A stretch of 64,000 nucleotides of DNA, taken from the NCBI GenBank assembly GCA_036346205.1, contig JARFJB010000400.1:6007501-6071500 (forward strand). The letters are read 5' to 3'. Numbering within the stretch: the stretch's first letter is position 1; every line of letters begins with the position of its first letter. Both the position numbers and the translations under genes were made by a program. Origin of the DNA: Vesta saturnalis. Lineage: Eukaryota; Arthropoda; Insecta; Coleoptera; Lampyridae. The notes beneath the pieces are model-generated. The model did no database searches. It had not been told where the DNA came from and saw only the letters and a program-made list of their open reading frames with translations. Of this stretch, positions 56,404 to 64,000 are shown in pieces.

Positions 56404-57933
56404 AATATGGAAGGAAAAGAACTGTTAGAAGTGTGCAACGAAAGGAGGTGGGAAGTAATGAATGGAAATAGAGAAGAAAGAGATAGAGGAGAGTATACGT
56501 ACATAGGACCAAGGGGAGAATCAATAATAGACTATGTAATAACGAATGCAGAGGCCGGGGAAAAGGTGAAGACATTTCGGGTAGGGGAGAGGGTCGAGTC
56601 GGACGATCAGCCCTTGGAACTAATAATGGATGGGTTATAAAGAAAGGATAGGAGAAAAGAATAGGAATTCATAACCAAGAAGGTATGGACAGAAAAGAGT
56701 ACAAAGAAGTACAAAGAGAAAATGGGAAAAACAATATGGGAAGGTAAAGGAGTACCAGAAAGTATGAAAGAAATGAGAGAGAGAAGAGAGGAAACAGCGG
56801 AGAAAGTAAGGTTTAAAAGATGAAAGGGGGAGAAAACGGGTTGGAAGAGGCCGAGAATGCAAGGAGGCCAAGACAAAGGCAAGAATAACACTCAGACAGT
56901 AGAAGAAAGGGAAAGTAAGAAAAGAGGAATATATAGCAGCAACAAGGATATACCAGAAAACATGCGAGAGTAAAAATGAAGAAAACAAAAAGAAACAGGA
57001 AGAGCAGAAGACGTATGAAAATATTTAAAGAAAGAAGACAGACACAAACGGGAATACAAATACACGAATGGAAGAGATACTTCAGGAAACTAATGGAGAG
57101 GGAGCAAATACAGGAAGCAGAAGGAAGGCAAAGTAAGAAAATATACGAAACACATGAAGAAGGCGAAGGAATAAAAGAAAAAGAAGTAATAGCGGCAATT
57201 CAGAAGGTAAAAGAAGGTAAAGCTGCAGGAGAAGATGGGATACAAGATGAGTAGTGGATCTATGGAGGAGAAAAGGTCACAAAAAGGATAACGGAAATAA
57301 TAGACAAAATATGGAGAGGGGAAGGATTCCCAGAAAGGTGAAGAGACGGACATATATGCCCAGTGCACAAAAAAGGAGACAAAAATCAAGTAACAAATTA
57401 TAGAGGAATCTTATTACTAAACACGGCCTATAAAATATATGTCACCGTACTGGAAGAAATGCCAAGTAAGAAAGTAGAAGAGAAGAAACTGGTATCGGAT
57501 GGACAGGCAGGATTCAGGAGAGGAAGAAAAACGATAGACAGTGTATACATACTGAAACACATGGCTAACAAGGAACTGGAAAGGAAAAGGAGGAAAATGG
57601 TAGAGGTATTTGAAGAACTAATACCGGAATTTGATAGGGTGAGCAGGAAAAAGCTGTGGAAATGCTTGACAAAAAAAGATAAGCGAAAGACTAATAGAAA
57701 GGATGGAAGAAATATAAGAAGAAACGAGGAACACGGTGAGGGTGAACGAGGGACAAGCGAGGGATTGAGGGAAGGATTCCCACTGCGCCCAAGCCTGTTC
57801 GCAGTATAAACTGGAGACCTGGAGAGAGCAACAATAAGGAGGCCTGGTGGTGGGGAACAGGAAAATGTGGTCGCTAGCATAAGTAGATGCCATTGTGCTA
57901 ATAGCAAAGGAAGAAAAAGAAATGAAGGGGATG
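56404..57933 (+). pseudogene. Purine-rich LINE ORF2 relic, part 1 (endonuclease end and RT)
   Basis: Non-LTR retrotransposon. The first frame holds the endonuclease C-terminus: GKELLEVCNERRWEVMNGN, then YTYIGPRGESIIDYVITNA and RVGERVESDDQPLEL (His of SDHHP replaced). A Lys/Glu/Arg-rich linker follows with several stops. RT begins at KVKEGKAAGEDGI and continues with CPVHKKGDKNQVTNYRGILL, SDGQAGFRRGRKTIDSVYIL, a catalytic block decayed to FEELIPEFDRVSRKKLW, and then a YADD motif decayed to stop-VDAIVLIAKEEKEMKG. The plus strand is strikingly A/G-rich, which creates long antisense artefact frames. Cut at 57933 by the antisense LINE insertion and resumed at 59009. Confidence 0.88.
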
Positions 57934-58222
57934 TTTATTTAATAGTTTGTTTCTCAAGTTGTGGAACCAAAGTTACCGCAAGTGAGATAATGACAGAAGA
58001 GGAAAAAATAATTATATTACATCAGAAATTACAAACTTTAACACTAAATTGTACAAAATTCGTCAAGTGTGTATGGATTTTTAGACAGTAAAAGTGGTTT
58101 TACTTTATTTGTAAATATAGTTATATTTTGTGATTGTTTTATATCGTCGTTTAAAGTGTTAAATAATTTACATCCTAAATAACACATTTTTTCTGATAAA
58201 AACTAGTGTGGTGCTTCTCAGG

Positions 58223-58310
58223 TTAGAATGCATTCTTATATCTGATATTATGTGAATGGAAGTCTAAATTCCTGGAGAACATACTTTTATGTTTAAAAAC
58301 AACACAATTC

Positions 58311-58370
<60 letters not shown>

Positions 58371-59005
58371 GTAGCTGAAACAATTAATATTTTTAGTTTC
58401 TGAAAAGCATCACGACACCAATCACGATACTTTAGTTTAGCCAAAATTCTTACTGCATACTTTTGCAAGATTAAAATCCGTTTTACATTACTGCTATTGC
58501 CCCAATTTAATACGCGATATCTTAAATGACTGAAAATTTGCGTAATACAGATGTCGAAGTATAGGCTGACTGCAATGGTTAGACAGAAATTTTAGTGCAT
58601 AGCATGAACTGCGTAGTTTCTTACATACACTTTCAATCTGATCACTCCAGTTAAGAGCTTCATCGAAAACAACACCCAACAATTTTACAGTATGTACTAC
58701 GTTTAAGTTATAGCTATTTTCAATTAACGAATTTGTTGGAGGTCTGCCTAATATACTGAAGTGGACTGCCACGGTTTTAGTTACATTTAATGTTAATTTA
58801 CTTAATTTTGCCCAATGTAAAACCTTAGCATACGATGTGTATAGATTTTTTTCAGTTTCGCTGAAATTGCTTCCTGGGATTAAAATATTTGTATCATCGG
58901 CATAAGAAATAGTTTGAACATTTTTATCATTTATGTACCGCAAGAGGTCATCACAATAAATTATGAACAGAAAGGGGCCCAATATAGACCCTTGTGGTAT
59001 ACCTT
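58223..59005 (-). pseudogene. Jockey/CR1-like reverse transcriptase, 5'-truncated
   Basis: Begins at GIPQGSILGPFLFIIYCDDL (59004 downwards). Then ISYADDTNILI, the catalytic YADD with both Asp present. Next LSKLTLNVTKTVAVHF, then VKLLGVVFDEALNWSDQI and the thumb region. After a frameshift near 58490 comes LQKYAVRILAKLKYRDWCRD, then KLKILIVSATYIY, where a TA microsatellite expands the frame into a Tyr-Ile run, then VFKHKSMFSRNLDFHSHNIR. The endonuclease and the first RT Asp are absent because of the 5' truncation. Confidence 0.88.
58312..58369. repeat. (TA)n microsatellite inside the LINE reading frame
   Basis: About 28 TA units at a place where the protein reads ATYIY. The pre-existing TACATATA codons probably seeded the expansion. 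The frame continues on the far side. Confidence 0.92.
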
Positions 59006-59008
59006 GTC

Positions 59009-59342
59009 AAAGACGATGGGCAAATATTTGAAAAGAAAATATCAGGAAGTAAATGGGAACAAAACTAAGGTAACGATACCGAGAAAAGCGAGAGGAAAAA
59101 GGAAAAAGGAGGAGTGGAAATGGAGAGAAGAGGAGATACAGCAGGTAAAGGAATTCACCTATATCACTATATATTGGAAGAATGCAGGGAGTTAAAAGAA
59201 GAGGAGAGGATGGAAGAAGAGATACTACAGGAAAAAGGAAGGGGAGCGGGTTGGATGGAAGAAATATCGAAAAGAAGAAGGCATTACGGGGAGAGGAGAC
59301 AATACAGAAAAAGGCAGTGGAGGTTATGTAAGGGAAGGAGAA
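59009..59342 (+). pseudogene. Purine-rich LINE ORF2 relic, part 2
   Basis: Continuation of the interrupted RT/thumb region: MGKYLKRKYQEVNGNKTKVT, then KKEEWKWREEEIQQVKEFTY (the family reads VKEFTYLGYTLQRNGG here), followed by frame breaks and a KRRHYGERRQYRKRQWRL-like stretch. The downstream C-terminal part (Trp-rich, cysteine motif) is missing, so the LINE copy is 3'-truncated or deleted. Confidence 0.85.
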
Positions 59343-61555
59343 ACTGTAAATAGACAAATGTGAATACACACAATAACTTTGCAATATTTTATAAATAAGT
59401 AATAGTAGTATATACCCGTTTATCAACATAAGAGAAGTATCTTTATCAAACGTACGCCTTACTTATCGCACTACCTATAAGCCAGTCTTATTTAAAGGTA
59501 GCCAGAGAGACTACAATTTCTGCTGTTGCAAAAAGTTCCGTTAACTCTTTAATTTATTCGATTGGACTTTTATATATGTATTTATTTTTGCTAAACTTCT
59601 GTTTCACTTTACTAATATGCACTTATTTTAATTGAACTTCCACCTAGACCCTTCCATTAAAGATTCCTATCTATAATAATATACAAATTTATCACGTTAG
59701 AATGTACTCCCCGTTTAAGATAATAAAAACTTTCGAACAGAAGTTTCTAACAACTAAACGACATTAAAGTAAACCCAAAGTACTCTTTGGCACTTTAAAT
59801 TACCCTGAAATAACAGTAAAGGTATCTTTATCTTGTAACTGATAAGCTTATGTAGGCCTAGAATAAAAAATTTACAAGCCACAAAGAGAAACAGAGAGAC
59901 AGTTATACTTTTAGCTTAATACAGTATCATATTCTTTTCAACTTCGCTTTCAATACAATAAAATGTCAAAAAGATTGAAAAATAGTGAAATAATCAAGAA
60001 GACAGTTCCAATAAACTCAAAATGCCTATACTCTATCAACGAAAAATGTAACATAAATGTATTAAACATTTTCAAACTTTTGTATGTGAGTGCTTCTATT
60101 AAAATAAGCATCAAAAAGCGTACAAAATCTAGGATGTCGTTTATGGTCGCAATTTCACAAAGTTAAAGCGTTCCTCCTTCATTGTTAAGTACAAAAGAAG
60201 GAAACATAAAAATATTTAAGTGAAATTCACTTTACGGTTATTCCTACGCTATTATCTAGAAATTGTATAATTCCAAAAGTAATACGGAGGATTAATGGTT
60301 TAAAGTCGTATAATAAACTTTAAAATTTTAAAGTTAGAAAAGTATTGTGATAGATCCTCAAAAAATATTACTTTTTAATTTTTTAATCATTTCTAGATTT
60401 ATTTCTTTTGTGCTCTTTACAGACGCCTGTGTCTATAAAAGATGTGGACCAACGTTTTGTACGATTTTTCTAGGAAGTGCAAAACAAATACAGCTAAACA
60501 TTTTTTAATATTCTTGAATACAAATGCTTCAATTTACCAAAGCCACAATAAAAAGTAGCCAGCTCTTTAAAGATTTGTTTTGATACTTTTTCTGTAAAAT
60601 AATTAATATACAGGGTTTATCCAAATTGCGTGTACACCTTGAAACCAGAAAGCTTAAGCTAAAAATAGACCGACTTGGAGTATTTTGCCTATTTCTGCTT
60701 ACATCTGTAGCGTCCCCCATGTACCCTATTTTGAAAAGTGTAATTATGCCAGAATGCAAATTCATATCGCTAAGTAATTTATCTTGAGTTTACTGACAAT
60801 AATGTTACAATTACTCAAATTAATTGCTTGCGTTACATGGACTTTCCTGGCACTAATTAAAACATTAGAATTTATTTACAAGTCTGATATTTAATTAGTC
60901 GCAAACCTCAAATATGATCAAACGAAGTGGCTGTCTAGTGGTAGGTACGCTGTGCTATTAGAATTAGATAGGCTGGATGAGGATAAGTGATGCAGCATGT
61001 GGGGCAGGTAAACAATGAAACAACCCAAATTAAAATTAACCAGCTTTGAGTGTTGATGGTTCAACCCGTTAATGTACTATTGTGGGAAAGAACCACCAAG
61101 CAAATCCACTTTATTCATAAATAAGTAATTGTACAAGTACATTAGTAAATCAAATAACACAAAAAAAAACGATGAAATGGTTAAATATATAATAAAACAC
61201 CATTAAATCAGGTGAAAGTACGTACAAAATTATAACATTAAGAGAAAAATAAATAAAAATTAGTTTAGTTACACCTAAACACAATAAAAAAACCCATGTA
61301 GTCATACCCACAATCGTGTTATAAATAATAAGAATGAAAATCGTAATACCAAACATGTGGCCCTTTAAAACCAATATGCCAGTAAATAAGCACATAAAAC
61401 AATAAGGCGAATTCCGGTACATATAAAATACAACAGTAAAATTGCACAGGTGATAATAAGGTAAAGGCAAGGACAAAAGAAAATAGATAAAGAATTTACA
61501 CATACACACTTGTTTAGTGACTACTAAAGCATAAAATTCATAGGTACAGTTACAA
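59343..61555. other. Non-coding stretch, 2.2 kb
   Basis: No gene recognised. A lone mariner-like end TACAGGGTTTATCC at 60609 lacks a visible partner. The 119-codon minus frame at 61150-61509 is hydrophobic only because the complement is T-rich. Confidence 0.5.
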
Positions 61556-61716
61556 GAAATTACATATAAAGAGAAATTAGTTCGCAGGCAAATAATTTTA
61601 TTTAAAAAACTGACAAAAAACTCATTAAAACAAAGCCTTACAAGGGTGAGTTGTAAATAGATTATACCATCGTAACCGATATATAACTTTGAGTGCGTTA
61701 GAAAAAATACAGCGCC
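61556..61716. repeat. 161-bp module X, copy 1
   Basis: Direct repeat of 63060-63220, with the boundaries GAAATTACATATAAAG and AAATACAGCGCC in both. Only about ten differences by eye. Function unknown. Confidence 0.9.
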
Positions 61717-62958
61717 CCTTTCTCAGGTTACACATTCATCTATACAAAAATAAAAACCGTGAAAATAAAATTCGAGGTGTTTAATGTTTATCTGGACCCG
61801 GGAGTGTGTATGCACTTGGAAATTGCTTTTTACAATTAATAACCAAGCGGTATCATGTACCCGTTCACCAGCACAACAAACAACAATGCTCATTCTCTCA
61901 AATACAAAAGTGAGGGAGCCCTGTACTGTCTTTTATTTTAACAGATTCCAGCTTAATGAGCCAGCATGCGAATAAGATACCTTTACAAGAAAATGCTAAT
62001 AGGTTACATAGGCTTGAACAATAATTTGCTACCAGCCTTAATTTACATAAAGTACCTACTTTCACTAGAATATATAATTGATCACAGACACAAATCGTTA
62101 ACATACGCGGTTTAACTTCAAAAAGGGTGACTGTTATTTATAGATTAATATTTGAAAAACACATTATAACTAACACCCGAGAGAAAAGACAAATTAGTGT
62201 TGGATAGTTCAAAAGAAAATGTACACGCAAGAAATATTTTAAAGACAAACTGTGTACAATAAGAGTTTCTAATTAAAACTGAACAAAGCGTCCGGCTCAA
62301 TCAAAATTTCAAGCAACTCCCGTCCGTTTCCAATAAAAGGATAATATATTGGTTCACCACATCTCCGAGTTATATTCAGTTGTGTATCGTTTATCTGGGA
62401 TGACAAGATTTGGACATAGAAAGGGGTGTTCGTGTTTTTCGAAGTGCTTAGCTCTGTTCTATGGACCTGCTGTATCGCATATTGTTTGTGCGGGTTAATT
62501 TAACGAATTCCTGTTGAAGAGGTAGTTTTACGTATGTTGCGCAATTTAAACAAACAAAATACAAACTCGCTGTAAATATAAAAGATTTTCGTTCATTTGA
62601 TAATTTTAAATTAATAGGTGATGTTCAGTACTTGTATATAGTAGAGTAATCAAGTTTAATGGAAGTTAACTAATAGTGTAACGTACAACCAATTGTAACA
62701 TCAATCAAAACGTATTGAAAAGAGTCATAGTAGTCATATTTGAGGTTCGAGTTTCTACATTAATTATATTGCTGCCGCTGTCGATGCCATTGACTAGAAA
62801 TCCTAGGTGTCTGTATAACAAAAGTCTGTTCCAAATACAAGGTAAACTTTTTTGTGTATTTTGTTTGCAGTGGTTGACAAATTTTAATAAATTCCTGTGT
62901 ATTATATATTTTTTTTGTTATATATGCCGACGTTTGAGTACGCTGACTTTTGACATTC
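61717..62958. other. Non-coding stretch, 1.2 kb
   Basis: No supported gene or repeat. Confidence 0.5.
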
Positions 62959-63320
62959 ACGTTTGATTTTTTTAACCTTTAGTGAATGTGTATTTATTCG
63001 TATTATAATTCAAAATTTATCTGAGTGTTTTTTATTTATTATACTGATGAATTTGTATTGAAATTACATATAAAGAGAAATTAGTTCGCAGGCAAAAAAT
63101 TCTATTTAAAAAACTGACAAAAAACTCTTTAAAACAAAGCCTTACAAGGATGAGTTATAAATAGATCATACCATCGTGACCGATATATAACTTTGAGTGC
63201 GTTAGAAAAAATACAGCGCCACGTTTGATTTTTTTAACCTTTAGTGAATGCGTGTTTATTCGTATTATAATTCAAAAAGTGTTTTTTGTTTATTATACTG
63301 ATGAATTCGTATTGAAATTT
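62959..63320. repeat. A-X-A' duplication including module X, copy 2
   Basis: Segment A (62959-63062), module X (63060-63220) and A' (63221-63319). A and A' share ACGTTTGATTTTTTTAACCT, TTAGTGAATG, TATTCGTATTATAATTCAAA and TATTATACTGATGAATT. Thus an A+X unit appears tandemly duplicated with the second X lost, or X was inserted with duplication of A. Confidence 0.85.
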
Positions 63321-63330
63321 ATTAATATTA

Positions 63331-63345
63331 TACATATATATATAT

Positions 63346-63412
<67 letters not shown>

Positions 63413-63413
63413 T
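63331..63413. repeat. (TA)n microsatellite
   Basis: Roughly 35-40 TA units with one ATTATT interruption. Confidence 0.95.
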
Positions 63414-64000
63414 CTGTGTATTTTTTGTGTTTGAAGTAAAGTAATTCTGTTCAGAAGTTTACATTATTTATTAAATTTTAACGGAACTTTTAAAGGTTTA
63501 ATGTACATTTTTCTTGGATATTTTAGACGAATTAATTTAATTACGATTTGTTGTAGTTGAAGTAAAGTGATTTCTATTTTCTGAAGTAACTAGTCATTTT
63601 AAAAAAGTTTTAAATTATAAAGTAACGTAAAATTATGTAGTGAGTCGGTCGTTGACCGTACAACTGATTTATTTTGCACACGAGGGTTTTGCGAATAGTC
63701 GCAAATATTTTTTGAAGTTGTTATAGGAATCAACATAGTGATTGTAGACATCAGTCACTGGCATAATTGCCAAAAGGTAGGCAGTTTGTTATTTGTTTGA
63801 AAATGAGCTGCATTTTTCTCCAATTTAGGTATTACGTAACGATATCGATGTTTCGTAAATTTTAGGATTTTATAAATTTTCAATCACGTTTAGTTTTGTT
63901 GTAGTGACGTATTTTATGTTTTAAATCGAAGAACTAATTATCGTATTTTCTTTTATACTGAGATAATAATTTTTTCATTGAGGTTTATCGAGATTTTACA
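63414..64000. other. Non-coding stretch at window end
   Basis: No supported feature. Confidence 0.5.

Larger units (their letters stand above)
57934..59008 (-). mobile_element. Jockey/CR1-like LINE inserted antisense into the purine-rich LINE
   Basis: 1075 bp between two halves of the host LINE. Flanked by the diverged 10-bp direct repeats GAAGGGGATG (57924-57933) and AAAGACGATG (59009-59018), a likely target duplication. It is 5'-truncated within the RT, as is usual for incomplete reverse transcription, and its 3' end lies at 57934 (plus-strand TTTATTTA). Confidence 0.85.

Noticed and set aside
56607..57907. Minus-strand frames of 90-160 codons, Phe/Ser/Leu-rich
   Set aside because: Shadows antisense to the purine-rich LINE. 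The plus strand carries the recognisable endonuclease and RT motifs.
59007..59429. 140-codon minus-strand frame
   Set aside because: Antisense shadow of the second half of the purine-rich LINE.
61150..61509. 119-codon minus-strand frame that looks like a membrane protein
   Set aside because: Hydrophobicity follows from a T-rich strand. No conserved motif and no supporting exon structure.
63225..63434. Frame ending in Ile-Tyr repeats
   Set aside because: Translated TA microsatellite and a duplicated non-coding segment.

Overview
This window is AT-rich eukaryotic nuclear DNA made almost entirely of decayed transposable elements. The mix suggests an insect: several Tc1/mariner lineages (including the DUF4817-type transposases common in insects), a THAP-domain P-like element, a hAT element, insect-type LINEs, and tRNA-derived SINEs. 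The order is not settled by what I can see; a beetle-like genome would fit. I could not support any intact host protein gene. Short introns occur inside transposase relics.

Layout. 0.4-1.8 kb: DUF4817 transposase relic. 2.2-6.7 kb: Ty3/gypsy-type LTR retrotransposon (LTRs, primer-binding site, broken gag, protease, RT, RNase H, integrase) with part of a second copy in tandem upstream. 10.1-11.3 kb: a large TG/CG-rich satellite with a roughly 440-bp higher-order repeat. 12.7-13.8 kb: IS630/Tc1-type transposase relic. 15.3-18.6 kb: a P-like element with an almost open transposase. 20.2-22.8 kb: a hAT element with an exact 8-bp target-site duplication (TSD). 23.2-25.7 kb: nested inverted-repeat elements enclosing a nearly intact mariner. 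25.7-28.8 kb: a TIR element, three copies of one SINE family and a LINE fragment. 29.4 kb: a possible Crypton-like fragment. 31.5-34.5 kb: a 3-kb TIR element without a recognisable transposase. 36.8-37.5 kb: an old mariner relic. 40.0-42.4 kb: repeats carrying tRNA-like modules, one unit split by a mariner. 44.1-48.9 kb: two long-TIR elements with DUF4817 transposases and a 12-bp minisatellite between them. 49.3-51.9 kb: a 2.6-kb element with arms of over 400 bp and no recognisable gene. 52.7-56.1 kb: a third long-TIR DUF4817 element, then a mariner relic. 56.4-59.3 kb: a purine-rich LINE interrupted by an antisense Jockey/CR1-like LINE. 61.5-63.4 kb: local duplications and a TA microsatellite.

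The genes do not form a pathway. They are independent mobile elements, many inserted into one another, so the main information is insertion order, family relationships and shared structural features. Those features are long TIRs, tRNA-like modules with anticodon-position AGC, introns in transposases, and paralogous empty sites. All calls come from reading the sequence and from recalled family motifs; no database search was run.
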